From NCBI RefSeq assembly GCF_900103695.1, contig NZ_FNHF01000004.1, forward strand, positions 1-64,000: a DNA stretch of 64,000 nt, read 5' to 3'. Source of the DNA: Sediminibacillus halophilus (GTDB taxonomy: Bacteria; Bacillota; Bacilli; Bacillales; Amphibacillaceae). Both the position numbers and the translations under genes were made by a program. Positions 43,806-53,306 of the stretch are shown here, in pieces (position 1 is the first letter of the stretch; each line of letters starts with the position of its first letter). Below the pieces are notes generated by a model. The model did no database searches. It was not told where the DNA came from and saw only the letters and a program-made list of their open reading frames with translations.

Positions 43806-44486
43806 ATGAGCAAAGTGCTGATCATAGAAGATGAAGTCGCCATTAGCAAAGTGCTGAATGTTTATTTACAAAAGGCCAGTTTCGAAACAAAAGTGGTAAT
43901 GGAAGGAAACCAAGCCATTCCAGCTTTTCAAGTATGGAATCCAGATTTAGTATTATTAGATATTATGCTCCCGGGAACAGATGGTTGGCAAATACTAAAG
44001 GAAATAAGAGAAACAAGTACATGCCCCGTTATCATGTTGACCGCTCTAGGCGATGTAAATTACCGGTTGGACGGTCTGAACGGAGGAGCAGACGATTATA
44101 TTACAAAACCGTTTATCGGGGATGAAGTGATCGCCAGAGTGAATGCCGTATTGCGCAGATTCCGCACCGATGATAACCAATTGAAAAAGTTCGGTGCCCT
44201 GCATATTGATCACGAGGCACACCGGGTCCTCCTCCATCAAAAGGAAATCGAATTAACACCACGTGATTTAGCATTGCTGTTATTCTTGTCCGAGCACCCG
44301 AACAAAACCTTTACAAGAGAACAGTTGATCGAGCAAGTATGGGGCTGGGATTATGAAGGCAGCGACCGTGCTGTCGACTTATCGATCAAACGGTTAAGAA
44401 AATCATTGAAGGATTGGTCCTGTGAAGAAGGAGAAATAAAAACGCTCAGAGGGGTGGGGTATCAATTCCGTGTTCAAGAAAAATAA
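43806..44486 (+). CDS. OmpR/PhoB-family response regulator
   Basis: A 226-aa two-domain regulator. The receiver domain has the acidic pocket IIEDE, the phosphoacceptor in LVLLDIMLPGTDGW and the Lys in YITKPF. The C-terminal winged helix ends with GSDRAVDLSIKRLRKSL and RGVGYQF. ATG 43806 has GGGAG ten bases upstream; a TTG at 43797 would sit on that site. The kinase gene overlaps its end by 17 bases. The pair probably senses envelope stress and may control the neighbouring VTC operon. Confidence 0.92.
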   Translation: MSKVLIIEDEVAISKVLNVYLQKASFETKVVMEGNQAIPAFQVWNPDLVLLDIMLPGTDGWQILKEIRETSTCPVIMLTALGDVNYRLDGLNGGADDYITKPFIGDEVIARVNAVLRRFRTDDNQLKKFGALHIDHEAHRVLLHQKEIELTPRDLALLLFLSEHPNKTFTREQLIEQVWGWDYEGSDRAVDLSIKRLRKSLKDWSCEEGEIKTLRGVGYQFRVQEK

Positions 44487-45909
44487 AAAAGTATCACTGC
44501 AACGGTATTGGACAACTCGATACCTAATTACACTTGTGGTCGGTCTTGCGGTTATCACAGTGATTTCAGCGCTGTGGATTCGCCACACCACCCTGGAAAA
44601 CCGTCTGAATATGATGGAATTTATGGCAGAAGAAACAGCCGACCGAATTGAAAATATGAGCGATGATACGCTGCCGCCGGAATTTGAGATACATCGCGTC
44701 ATAACAGATAGAGGCAGATTTATGAATAGAGAAAGCAATCCCATCATTTATGTAACCGACCCAGAGGGTACGATTATTAGTAGTAACTTACCCCCACAAT
44801 CAAACGGCCAGGAAATCCATTCATCTATACTGGAAAAAAAAGATACCATTCAAACCATCAATTCTGAAAACGGGGAACAAGCCGAATTATATGTCGTGAA
44901 GAAACCGATTGAAACGGAAGATGCGACACTTGGCTTGGTGCTCTATGTGGAATCAAAGGCCGAGCTGACAAAAGTCCGCCAGGAATATGGCCAATTGTTG
45001 ATTGTGATTGGGAGCTTGCTTATTTTGGGTTGGCTTGCCATTTATTTTATAACGGGCCGATTGTCCAAACCAATTAAAGAAGTTGCAGCAGCTGCCAAAC
45101 AAATAGAAGAGGGGAATTACGATGTGCGTTTTTCCACAAATACAAGAGAGGAAGAGGTTCATGAGTTAATAACTTCTTTCCAGCAAATGTCGCAAAAGTT
45201 AGAGCATCTGGAAGCACTCCGGACGGAGCTGTTGGCAGGGGTTTCTCATGAATTAAAAACACCTGTCACCTCGATAAGCGGACTGTTGCAAGCAATCGAT
45301 GAAGGTGTTGTCGACAAGGAAGAAGCAAAAGAATTTTTACAGCTTTCGATTAGAGAATCTGAAAAAATGAAAACAATGGTAGAAGACCTGCTGGCTTTTA
45401 ATAAATTTGCAGCAAACGCCGTGCCGGTGACAATGGATACCTATTTAATCAATGAATTGATAATAGATACCCTCAACGTTTGGAAAAAGACCAACATGCA
45501 AGAAGGCGTACAAATGGAGGTTTCGTTACTCGAACAAGATCAAACCGTAGACGTGGATCCGTTGCGTGTTCAGCAAATCATGACCAATCTTTTAAACAAT
45601 GCTTCCCAGGCAATAGAGGATAAAGGAACAATTTCAGTAAAACTCCATACTAGCCAGAATAAGGTAATGATCGATGTGAATGATACCGGCGAGGGAATTC
45701 CGGAGCAGGAACAATCGTATATATTTGAACGGTTTTACCGGGGAGAAAACAAAAAGTACAAAGTTGGCGGTTTAGGACTGGGACTGCCTTTCAGCAAAAT
45801 GATTGCGAACGTGTTAAATGGTGATCTCATGCTTGTCGAAAGCAGCCCTTCCGGGACTACTTTTCGATTTGAGTTACCGCTTTCCGAACAAAAAACTACT
45901 GATGAATAG
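44470..45909 (+). CDS. Membrane sensor histidine kinase
   Basis: A 479-aa kinase. TM1 is about 17-36, an extracytoplasmic sensor domain spans about 37-175, TM2 is about 176-196, HAMP about 197-250, and HisKA has the phosphorylated His in LAGVSHELKTPVTSISG. The ATPase has the N box (QIMTNLLNNASQAI) and G boxes (DTGEGIPEQ, GGLGLGLPFSK). Start GTG 44470 overlaps the response-regulator gene by 17 bases, so the pair is translationally coupled. The signal is unknown. Confidence 0.92.
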   Translation: MFKKNKKVSLQRYWTTRYLITLVVGLAVITVISALWIRHTTLENRLNMMEFMAEETADRIENMSDDTLPPEFEIHRVITDRGRFMNRESNPIIYVTDPEGTIISSNLPPQSNGQEIHSSILEKKDTIQTINSENGEQAELYVVKKPIETEDATLGLVLYVESKAELTKVRQEYGQLLIVIGSLLILGWLAIYFITGRLSKPIKEVAAAAKQIEEGNYDVRFSTNTREEEVHELITSFQQMSQKLEHLEALRTELLAGVSHELKTPVTSISGLLQAIDEGVVDKEEAKEFLQLSIRESEKMKTMVEDLLAFNKFAANAVPVTMDTYLINELIIDTLNVWKKTNMQEGVQMEVSLLEQDQTVDVDPLRVQQIMTNLLNNASQAIEDKGTISVKLHTSQNKVMIDVNDTGEGIPEQEQSYIFERFYRGENKKYKVGGLGLGLPFSKMIANVLNGDLMLVESSPSGTTFRFELPLSEQKTTDE

Positions 45910-46024
45910 CTCGGTACATGATAGAGGGATCTATGCGGTTGAGACTTTACAGCTAAGAGCAGGAGAATGAGAGGGGCAATGGGACGCTTTTGTAAAAATG
46001 GAAGGTTGGTGGACAGGATGGCGT

Positions 46025-46870
46025 ATGAATACGCAGTTGAATGAAACGCATACGAAAAAAATTTTAACGGAAGCAAAAGGATACTTGAATGTTGGATTTA
46101 CGCATTCCTTGAATCCATACAGCGGATGTGGATTCTCTTGTTTATACTGTTACGTTAGAGAAATGCCTATCCAAACGTTCAGAGATAGTACATGGGGAGA
46201 ATGGGTGGATATTAAAGTAAATGCAGTCGAGAAATACCGTCATGAAATAAAAAAACTTCGCAAGAAACGTTCCCCGGTGAATCTCTTCATGTCTTCTGCG
46301 ACAGACCCATATCAGCCGATAGAACGGAAGGCGGAGATAACAAGGGGCCTGCTGGAGGAAATGGTTGAGAATCCCCCTGATTTTTTACAAATCCAAACAC
46401 GAGGCCCCCTTATCACACGGGATATAGATTTGCTTATACAGTTACAAGAGAAATGTAAAGTGCTTGTTTCCATGACAATTGAAACAGACAGAGAAGATAT
46501 AAAGAAGTTATTTGCCCCTTACGCTCCAGGGATTAAATTGCGGTTAAAAACGTTGAGAGAAGTCCACGAAGCTGGTATCCTCACCCAAGCTGCCATATCA
46601 CCGGTTTTGCCATTTACGCCTGACTTTCCGAAGGCGCTGGAAAATATTACAGACAGCATTTGGATTGATACATTGAATATCGGAGATGGAATGATGGGAA
46701 AACGATCGGCTAGGCTAGGGATGCCCAGGTTATTTAAAGAAAATGGGCTGGAAAAATGGTATCAAAAGGATATCCATGTAAGAGTGGAGAGGTATTTTAA
46801 AAAGTACTTTCCTGGTCACATGGTAAGAGTTTCAAGAGAAGAGGTATTTCCGGAATTATGGAATAAGTAG
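46025..46870 (+). CDS. Radical SAM protein, SplB-like
   Basis: A 281-aa radical SAM enzyme. The 4Fe-4S cluster motif CGFSCLYC (CxxxCxxC) follows HSLNPYSG. Next come the spore-photoproduct-lyase-like SSATDPYQPIE and the TRGPLITRDIDLL barrel segments. It is shorter than true SplB and lacks a recognisable C-terminal Cys for H-atom transfer, so I call it an SPL-family relative of unknown substrate. I prefer ATG 46025 (AGGA six bases upstream) to ATG 45998, which lacks a ribosome-binding site. Confidence 0.8.
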   Translation: MNTQLNETHTKKILTEAKGYLNVGFTHSLNPYSGCGFSCLYCYVREMPIQTFRDSTWGEWVDIKVNAVEKYRHEIKKLRKKRSPVNLFMSSATDPYQPIERKAEITRGLLEEMVENPPDFLQIQTRGPLITRDIDLLIQLQEKCKVLVSMTIETDREDIKKLFAPYAPGIKLRLKTLREVHEAGILTQAAISPVLPFTPDFPKALENITDSIWIDTLNIGDGMMGKRSARLGMPRLFKENGLEKWYQKDIHVRVERYFKKYFPGHMVRVSREEVFPELWNK

Positions 46871-46897
46871 TTCAAAAAATAAGTTAGGATTTCATAT

Positions 46898-46945
46898 AAA
46901 AAAGAAGTCGGACTCATCAAAAGGAAGAGAGCCGACTTCTTTTTT
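46898..46945. terminator. Bidirectional terminator
   Basis: AAAAAAGAAGTCGG and CCGACTTCTTTTTT form a 14-bp stem with A- and T-runs on both sides. It serves the converging radical SAM and substrate-binding-protein genes. Confidence 0.9.
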
Positions 46946-46951
46946 ATTCCA

Positions 46952-47842
46952 TTATTTTACCCACTCATCAATCAAATCCTGATTCTCTTTAACCCATTTT
47001 TTCGCCCCGTCAAGCGGCTCTTCGGCATTTTCAGTGTAGTCGATAAGCTCGCCGATTTGCTGGTCATTCATCTTCCAGTTTTTAAACCATTCGCTTATTT
47101 CTGGATAATCCTCTGCAAACCCTTGTCTTGTAGCATGATGGATTTTTTCTACACCGCCGAATGTTTTCTTCGGATCCTCCAGGAATTTCAGATCATATTT
47201 GGAAAAGATCCAGTGTGGGCTCCATAGCGGTGCCACGATTGGTTCCTCATCTTTTACTGCTTCTCCGATTTCACTTAACATCGCAGGCTCAGAGCTTGGC
47301 AGCAGTTCAAAATCGAGATTATAATCCTTGATTAATTGTTCGGTAACTTCCATCGTACCGGCACCCGGGTCAAAACCAACAATTTCCCCATCAAACAGTT
47401 CTTTGTGCTCGTTTAAGTCTTCCACACTGTTGATATCTTCTAAATAGGTTGGAACAACCAGTCCTACTTTTGCGTTATCGAACCAAGTTGCATCAGAGAA
47501 ATTGACTGTATCCTGGTATTTCTCCAGATAATTGGCATCCTGGACCGGCAGCCATATTTCAAGGCTGGCATCCAGCTCGCCATCTTCTAAAGCCTTCATC
47601 GTCGTGCCCATATCCAATACGCTTAACTTCACGTTATAACCTTTGTCTTCCAGGATGGCTTTCCACATATTTGTGACGGCAATATTTTCAGCCCAGTTAA
47701 TTTGGCCAATTGTTATTGCTTCCTCGTTTTCTTCTGTTTCTGCTTCACTGTTAGATTCTCCGCTTGTGTTACCGCATGCTGTCAGTACAGCGAGCAGGAG
47801 AATCGCGAAAATAAGACTAAGCTCTTTTTTCCAAGTATTCAT
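46952..47842 (-). CDS. Glycine betaine/choline ABC transporter substrate-binding lipoprotein (OpuAC family)
   Basis: A 296-aa exported lipoprotein. The signal peptide ends in the lipobox LTAC (about residue 23). The mature part is an OpuAC/ProX-type binding protein with aromatic residues for a quaternary amine: GQINWAENIAVTNMW, EIWLPVQDANY, DATWFDNAKVGLV and APLWSPHWIFSKY. ATG 47842 has GGGGAG upstream; the longer frame to 47887 runs through the operator-like palindrome. No permease or ATPase gene is adjacent. It lies beside gbsR, which points to choline or betaine. Confidence 0.88.
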   Translation of the reverse strand: MNTWKKELSLIFAILLLAVLTACGNTSGESNSEAETEENEEAITIGQINWAENIAVTNMWKAILEDKGYNVKLSVLDMGTTMKALEDGELDASLEIWLPVQDANYLEKYQDTVNFSDATWFDNAKVGLVVPTYLEDINSVEDLNEHKELFDGEIVGFDPGAGTMEVTEQLIKDYNLDFELLPSSEPAMLSEIGEAVKDEEPIVAPLWSPHWIFSKYDLKFLEDPKKTFGGVEKIHHATRQGFAEDYPEISEWFKNWKMNDQQIGELIDYTENAEEPLDGAKKWVKENQDLIDEWVK

Positions 47843-47879
47843 GTTGAAAAAACTCCCCTTTGCTTTTGTATATTTATTT

Positions 47880-47907
47880 AAATACATTTAAAATATTAAA
47901 TGTATTT
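47880..47907. promoter_or_regulatory. AT-rich palindrome upstream of the binding-protein gene (candidate GbsR operator)
   Basis: AAATACATTTAA, four bases, TTAAATGTATTT: a perfect 12-bp inverted repeat, 37 bases before the start codon. Similar AT palindromes precede gbsR and gbsA. Confidence 0.55.
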
Positions 47908-47981
47908 AGAAATAATTTAACAAAAAGACTAAAAGAATTCATCTCTTCTTTCCAAAGAGACGATAACATTCCTATAGCCAA

Positions 47982-48011
47982 GTAGTCTATAGCCATCTTT
48001 CTATAGACTAC
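47982..48011 (-). terminator. Hairpin after gbsR
   Basis: GTAGTCTATAG and CTATAGACTAC form a perfect 11-bp stem with an 8-nt loop, 19 bases after the gbsR stop on the minus strand. No T-run, so terminator strength is uncertain. Confidence 0.6.
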
Positions 48012-48030
48012 CTGATAAAAAACCAGCCAC

Positions 48031-48582
48031 TTATTCTTGCTGATCTTTCGGTAAGAACTCAAAAATCTTACCGCTTCTTATACTTGCAACCAAGTCATCC
48101 AACCAGCGATAGTACGTTTTGGAACCTTCTAATTGATCATAGTACTTTTTCGCATCCGCTACAATTTCTGGTGTGCTGGTGGTCTCTTTTATGACATCTA
48201 TTAAATCTTCTTGCGCTTCCTCAATTGCTTCCATATTCATTTTTACTTCTCGTTCCCACATCTGACAATAAAACACCATAAAGGAACGAAAGAAATTTTT
48301 CTCTGCGGCATAGGTATGCTTCCTGGAACCACGTGTGAACGTCTTCTTCACCATGGCTATTTCCTGGAGCTTGCGGACACTGGTACTCATGCTCGGTTTA
48401 CTCATATCCAGCTCCGTACGCATTTCATCCAGGGTCATCTGATCCTTAAAATACATGGTCGCATACAAGTTTGCGGCCGATGGGGTTACCCCATATAAAT
48501 CCATTGTTTCTGCAATGGCGCCAATTACTTTGTCCTTGGCTTCTTCTATTTTCATTCTTGATCTTTCTGTCGATTCACTCAT
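48031..48582 (-). CDS. gbsR: Choline-responsive repressor GbsR
   Basis: A 183-aa MarR-like winged-helix repressor. The helix-turn-helix is in MTLDEMRTELDMSKPSMSTSVRKLQ and the wing in KKTFTRGSRKHTYAAEKNFF. In B. subtilis GbsR represses gbsAB and the choline importer opuB, and choline releases it. Here it is divergent from gbsA and next to a quaternary-amine binding protein, the same logic. The start ATG at 48582 has GGAGCGACC upstream. Confidence 0.92.
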   Translation of the reverse strand: MSESTERSRMKIEEAKDKVIGAIAETMDLYGVTPSAANLYATMYFKDQMTLDEMRTELDMSKPSMSTSVRKLQEIAMVKKTFTRGSRKHTYAAEKNFFRSFMVFYCQMWEREVKMNMEAIEEAQEDLIDVIKETTSTPEIVADAKKYYDQLEGSKTYYRWLDDLVASIRSGKIFEFLPKDQQE

Positions 48583-48614
48583 AAGGTCGCTCCTTCGCGA
48601 TAAAGTAAAGCGCG

Positions 48615-48629
48615 TTAAATAACATTTAA
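48615..48629. promoter_or_regulatory. Inverted repeat upstream of gbsR (candidate GbsR operator)
   Basis: TTAAAT-AAC-ATTTAA, a perfect 6-bp inverted repeat, 32 bases before the gbsR start. It is similar to the sites at 48820 and 47880. Confidence 0.5.
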
Positions 48630-48781
48630 ATTTTCTTCACAAAGTTTATGTTATCGTGTTGAGACGAAATGTCAAATGGAAAATTGCAATCCACGCCGGC
48701 CGCGATTGCCTGCTACCTGCATCACGCCAACTATTATCGTGTATTTTGATTCTCCTTAAACTTTTACGTTTTTATTCTACT

Positions 48782-48835
48782 TTGACAGCCAAAAAAAGTC
48801 ATGATATGATTTTTAAACGTTAAATATATTTTTAA
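48782..48835 (+). promoter_or_regulatory. gbsA promoter with a downstream AT-rich operator candidate
   Basis: Consensus -35 TTGACA (48782-48787), 17-bp spacer, -10 TATGAT (48805-48810). The candidate operator TTAAATATATTTTTAA (48820-48835) starts about at +4, so a bound repressor would block elongating polymerase. Confidence 0.75.
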
Positions 48836-48872
48836 TAAACTTAATGTAATTTAAAAATTGGAGTTGATAGTT

Positions 48873-50345
48873 GTGGACCTCAAACAACAACAATACATTA
48901 ATGGCAAATGGGTGGATGCGAACGTAGGTAATACGCGGGATATTATTAATCCATTTAACCAGGAAATTATTGCAACGGTTCCCGAAGGGGATGAATCGGA
49001 TGCGAAGGCAGCAATCGCTGCAGCAAGAGAAGCATTTGATCATGGTGAATGGTCGACTACCCCGGCAACGGAGCGTGGAGCGATCGTTAGAAAAATTGCT
49101 GAATTAATAGAAAGAGATAAAGAAGAACTTGCTACATTAGAATCGTTGGATACTGGTAAAACAGTAGAAGAAAGCCGCGGGGATATGGAGGACATTGCAG
49201 GCGTTTTTCGTTATTTTGCCGAGCTTGCTGATAAAGATGGAGGGGAGTTGATCGATTCTCCTATTCCTAACTCAATCAGCAAAGTAGTGCGCGAACCAGT
49301 TGGTGTCTGCGGCCAGATTACCCCTTGGAATTATCCATTGCTTCAAGCGTCCTGGAAACTGGCTCCAGCGCTTGCGACTGGAAACACATTAATTATGAAA
49401 CCAAGTGAAATTACACCACTAACGACGATAAAAGTATTTGAATTAATCGAAGAAGCGGGAGTGCCTGCTGGCGTTGCCAACCTGGTACTTGGTGCTGGCA
49501 ATACCGTGGGTGCCGAGCTGTCTGATAATACGGAGGTAGACCTTATTTCCTTTACAGGCGGAATTGTTACCGGCAAGAAAATCATGCAAGCGGCAAGCGT
49601 GAATGTGAAAAAGCTGGCCCTTGAACTTGGCGGGAAAAACCCGAATGTTGTTTTTGCTGATGCTGATTTCGATGTAGCAGTCGACCAGGCGTTAAATGGG
49701 GTCTTTTTCCACGCAGGACAAATCTGTTCCGCCGGTACTAGATTGATTGTTGAAGAAAGTATTCACGATGAGTTCGTACATGCGCTTGTTGAGCGGGTGA
49801 AAAAATTCAAGCTTGGCAACGGATTTGATGAGGATACGCAAATGGGTCCGCTTATTTCAGCGGAACATCTTGCAAAAGTAGAAAAATATGTAGAAACAGG
49901 TATCCAAGAAGGCGCTACGGTGGCAGTTGGCGGCAGCCGTCCGGCTGATCCAGAACTGCAAAATGGATTTTTCTATTTGCCTACCATTTTCACAGACTGC
50001 ACCACAGACATGCGCATTGTCCAGGACGAAGCGTTTGGTCCTATTATTACGGTAGAGAAGTTCCGGACAGAGGAGGAAGCGGTAAAGCTTGCGAACGATT
50101 CGATCTACGGGCTTGCCGGCGGCGTTTGGACCAACGATATTGCCAAAGCGGAACGTTGTGTAGCAAAAATGCGCATGGGTACGGTTTGGATTAATGAATT
50201 CAACCTTTACTTCCCGCATGCCCCTTGGGGTGGATTTAAGCAGTCTGGAATTGGACGTGAACTAGGGAAGCTGGGGATGGAAGAATATACCGAAACAAAG
50301 CATATCTTTCAAAACCTTAAACCCGAATCGATTAACTGGTTCTAA
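48873..50345 (+). CDS. gbsA: Betaine-aldehyde dehydrogenase
   Basis: Oxidises betaine aldehyde to the osmoprotectant glycine betaine with NAD(P)+. A 490-aa ALDH: the N-terminus MDLKQQQYINGKW, WNYPLLQASWKLAPALATGN, the catalytic Glu in LELGGKNPNV and the catalytic Cys in FFHAGQICSAGTR. GTG 48873 sits eight bases after GGAG; the TTG at 48858 precedes that site and is rejected. betA follows after 142 bases. Confidence 0.93.
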   Translation: MDLKQQQYINGKWVDANVGNTRDIINPFNQEIIATVPEGDESDAKAAIAAAREAFDHGEWSTTPATERGAIVRKIAELIERDKEELATLESLDTGKTVEESRGDMEDIAGVFRYFAELADKDGGELIDSPIPNSISKVVREPVGVCGQITPWNYPLLQASWKLAPALATGNTLIMKPSEITPLTTIKVFELIEEAGVPAGVANLVLGAGNTVGAELSDNTEVDLISFTGGIVTGKKIMQAASVNVKKLALELGGKNPNVVFADADFDVAVDQALNGVFFHAGQICSAGTRLIVEESIHDEFVHALVERVKKFKLGNGFDEDTQMGPLISAEHLAKVEKYVETGIQEGATVAVGGSRPADPELQNGFFYLPTIFTDCTTDMRIVQDEAFGPIITVEKFRTEEEAVKLANDSIYGLAGGVWTNDIAKAERCVAKMRMGTVWINEFNLYFPHAPWGGFKQSGIGRELGKLGMEEYTETKHIFQNLKPESINWF

Positions 50346-50376
50346 GCTATCAATCTAGTATGACTTCCATGATTGG

Positions 50377-50399
50377 GGAGGGATATTTTACATCCCTCC
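50377..50399 (+). other. Hairpin between gbsA and betA
   Basis: GGAGGGAT and ATCCCTCC pair over 8 bp with a 7-nt loop. A second, weaker stem (AGAAGAAAG/CTTTCTTCT) follows before betA. There is no T-run, so it is probably an mRNA processing or stability element. Confidence 0.45.
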
Positions 50400-50487
50400 A
50401 ACTTAAAGCCTGAAGCTTCAATAAAAGAAGAAAGAAGTTGTGAGGAATTCCTTTCTTCTATTTTTAACACCTAAGGAGGAACAGAAG

Positions 50488-52170
50488 ATGAACGAAACAT
50501 ACGACATTGTTATCGTTGGCGGCGGGAGTGCGGGTTCCGTGCTCGGCGACCGTCTAAGTGAAGATGGGAAAAAAAGTGTCCTTGTCTTAGAGGCCGGACG
50601 AAGTGATTATCCATGGGATCTATTGATCCAAATGCCGGCAGCTTTGCCGTTTCCAGCAGGCAAAAGCCTCTACGACTGGAAATACGAATCGGACCCTGAA
50701 CCATATATGAATGGCCGTAGGATCAAGCATGCCCGTGGAAAGGTGCTCGGAGGCTCAAGTTCCATCAACGGCATGATTTATCAACGCGGAAATCCGATGG
50801 ACTATGAACGCTGGGGAGCCGACGAAGGGATGGGGACATGGGATTTTGCCCACTGTCTGCCATATTTTAAACGCTTGGAAAATGCTTTGGGATCACCAGA
50901 CGACGAGCTTCGCGGCCATGACGGGCCTATCAAACTGGAACGCGGACCAGCCAAAAATCCTTTGTTCCAAGCCTTCTTTAATGCAGGCGTAGAAGCCGGT
51001 TACTCTCGGACCCCTGATGTGAACGGTTTTCGCCAGGAGGGATTCGGGCCGTTTGATAAGCATGTTTATAAAGGTCAACGATTGTCAGCTTCCCGTGCCT
51101 ATTTGCGCCCGGCAATGAAGCGTGAGAATTTGACGGTGAAGACACGTGCTTTTGTTACAAGTATCGACTTCGACGGGACTCGAGCTAAAGGGTTGACCTA
51201 TCGACGCAACGGGAAGACACATCAAGTGAACGCAGGGGAAATCATTCTCGCAGGCGGCGCCATCAATACACCGCAGCTGCTTCAACTGTCGGGTGTGGGC
51301 GATGCCGAACATCTACGTTCTCTTGGCATTAAACCGGTAGTTGATCTTCCGGGAGTAGGGGAAAACCTCCAGGATCACCTTGAAGTCTATGTGCAACACG
51401 CTTGCTCGGAACCGGTTTCCGAACAGCCGAACTTGAATAAATTACGGATGCCTTGGATTGGTTTGCAATGGATGCTCGGACGCACCGGAGCGGCAGCGAC
51501 CAATCATTTCGAAGGCGGAGGTTTCGTCCGTTCGAACGAAGATGTCGATTACCCGAATTTGATGTTCCACTTCCTTCCGGTAGCAGTCCGGTACGATGGA
51601 CAAAAAGCGTCAACACCGCACGGATTCCAGGTTCATATTGGACCGATGTACTCTGATGCTCGTGGATCGTTAAAGATTCGTTCGAAAGATCCAAGAGAGC
51701 ATCCGAGCATGGTTTATAACTATCTTTCTACGGAACAGGACAAGCGCGAGTGGGTGGAAGCAATCAGAATCACCCGTGAAATAATGTCTCAGCCAGCTAT
51801 GAAGCCTTACAACGCAGGGGAGATCTCACCTGGACCTTCTGTTCGTACAGATGAAGAGATTTTGGAATGGGTGAGGAATGACGCTGAAACAGCTCTTCAC
51901 CCGTCTTGCACAGCAAAGATGGGGCCAGCTTCTGATCCCATGTCTGTCGTGGACCCACAAACCATGAAAGTTCATGGCCTTGATAATGTACGAGTGGCAG
52001 ATGCTTCGGCTATGCCTTATGTCACAAATGGCAATATCCATGCGCCAGTGTTGATGTTGGCGGAAAAAGCAGCGGACTTAATCCTCGGGCGTAAACCGCT
52101 AGACCCTATTCATGCGGATTATTATCGTCATGGAGTACATCCGGCCGATGCAGGCACCGTAACCCAATAA
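50488..52170 (+). CDS. betA: Choline dehydrogenase, GMC oxidoreductase
   Basis: FAD-dependent oxidation of choline to betaine aldehyde. The 560 residues show the dinucleotide-binding motif [20 protein letters not shown], the GMC signature [21 protein letters not shown] and [16 protein letters not shown]. The C-terminus has HPSCTAKMG and [20 protein letters not shown], with the catalytic His/Asn region. ATG 50488 has AAGGAGGAA upstream. B. subtilis uses the unrelated alcohol dehydrogenase GbsB for this step; here a GMC enzyme is under the same cluster. Confidence 0.92.
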   Translation: MNETYDIVIVGGGSAGSVLGDRLSEDGKKSVLVLEAGRSDYPWDLLIQMPAALPFPAGKSLYDWKYESDPEPYMNGRRIKHARGKVLGGSSSINGMIYQRGNPMDYERWGADEGMGTWDFAHCLPYFKRLENALGSPDDELRGHDGPIKLERGPAKNPLFQAFFNAGVEAGYSRTPDVNGFRQEGFGPFDKHVYKGQRLSASRAYLRPAMKRENLTVKTRAFVTSIDFDGTRAKGLTYRRNGKTHQVNAGEIILAGGAINTPQLLQLSGVGDAEHLRSLGIKPVVDLPGVGENLQDHLEVYVQHACSEPVSEQPNLNKLRMPWIGLQWMLGRTGAAATNHFEGGGFVRSNEDVDYPNLMFHFLPVAVRYDGQKASTPHGFQVHIGPMYSDARGSLKIRSKDPREHPSMVYNYLSTEQDKREWVEAIRITREIMSQPAMKPYNAGEISPGPSVRTDEEILEWVRNDAETALHPSCTAKMGPASDPMSVVDPQTMKVHGLDNVRVADASAMPYVTNGNIHAPVLMLAEKAADLILGRKPLDPIHADYYRHGVHPADAGTVTQ

Positions 52171-52179
52171 TGCTTTTTA

Positions 52180-52250
52180 GGAGAAGGTCTCTTTCTGAAT
52201 GTATTTGCCCGTCACAGCATACATTTTGATAGAGTGCCTTCTCTTTTATT
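52180..52250 (+). terminator. Terminator after betA
   Basis: GAGAAGG pairs with CCTTCTC, continued by interrupted pairing and an inner ATGTAT/ATACAT stem, then TTTTATTT. Confidence 0.7.
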
Positions 52251-52373
52251 TGGAAATAGTGTTAGATGGCATCGCCGTGCTTTAGCGATAAGAAAGTGCT
52301 GATGGACAGATTCCGTAAAGAAACGATGGGATTGAATCAGTTTGATACTCCATAAAAAATGTCCCCCCTTTAT

Positions 52374-52418
52374 AAACAGAACCTGGAAGGCCTTGTAATG
52401 GCTTTCCAGGTTCTGTTT
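52374..52418 (-). terminator. Terminator of the yfmT-yfmS pair
   Basis: AAACAGAACCTGGAA and GGC plus TTCCAGGTTCTGTTT form a 19-bp stem with one mismatch-like wobble and a 7-nt loop, 18 bases after the yfmS stop on the minus strand. Confidence 0.85.
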
Positions 52419-52436
52419 CGTGCTTATAAGGATTTT

Positions 52437-53291
52437 TTATCTCGTTTCCAGCTGATTTTCAGCTAATTTAGCTAAGTCCTGGGCATTCGTACTGATTTCT
52501 TCGACAGTGGAAGAAATCTCTGTAATTGCGGTTGCTTGTGTATCTGTCATTTTATGAATTCCGGAAAATGCTTCATCCAGTTTGGTAATCAGGTTTTGGA
52601 TGTTTTTGGTGGCATCGTTGATTTTTTTGACGTTATCTTTTGAGTTAGTGGCAAGTTTCCGAATCTCCTCCGCCACCACGCCGAATCCTTTGCCTGCATC
52701 ACCCGCACGTGCAGCTTCAATTGATGCATTCAGACCCAAAAGGTTGCTTTGTTCAGAAATGCCTTTGACTACCGTTGATATTTCGCCGATTTCATCTGTG
52801 CTTTCACTGACCTTTTTCACTTGGGTTGAAACATCTGTTACATGTTGGGCCAAATCATTTATGGAGCCAGTGATTTCCTGGATGGAAGCTGCCGACTGTT
52901 CTACAATTGCTAGAAGGCTTTCGGCAACTTCATGCAGTTTATTGGCTTTTTCCAGACTGGTTCCGATGCCTACGCCCCCAATAATTGTACCGTTTTCGTC
53001 GTGCAACGGAATGGCGCGGGCAATAAGCGGAAAGCCGAATAATTCTTTCGGCACAATTTCTGTTTTTGAACGGTTTTCCTTAATGGCATTGGTGATGATG
53101 TCACCCTCAGCAAGCGGATCACCGGGATTGACATTAAGGGAGAATGTTTCCCCGGGGATATTGATGATTAGTTTTTCCGTATCATAAATCCCGACCGTGA
53201 TATCATCGTTTATCAATTGATTCAGGACCGGTGCCACTTTGATAAAGGCATTCAGAATTTCTGACTCTGTAGCTGTTTTAACGCTGCTCAT
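52437..53291 (-). CDS. yfmS: Soluble methyl-accepting chemotaxis protein (YfmS-like)
   Basis: A 284-aa receptor without membrane helices. The N-terminal sensor domain (about 1-120, PAS/GAF-like in layout) includes [26 protein letters not shown]. The C-terminal MCP signalling coiled coil has the conserved tip [39 protein letters not shown]. subtilis YfmS has the same size and lies next to yfmT, as here. It probably couples an intracellular aromatic or energy signal to CheA. Confidence 0.85.
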   Translation of the reverse strand: MSSVKTATESEILNAFIKVAPVLNQLINDDITVGIYDTEKLIINIPGETFSLNVNPGDPLAEGDIITNAIKENRSKTEIVPKELFGFPLIARAIPLHDENGTIIGGVGIGTSLEKANKLHEVAESLLAIVEQSAASIQEITGSINDLAQHVTDVSTQVKKVSESTDEIGEISTVVKGISEQSNLLGLNASIEAARAGDAGKGFGVVAEEIRKLATNSKDNVKKINDATKNIQNLITKLDEAFSGIHKMTDTQATAITEISSTVEEISTNAQDLAKLAENQLETR

Positions 53292-53306
53292 AATTTTCCT
53301 CCTCGT

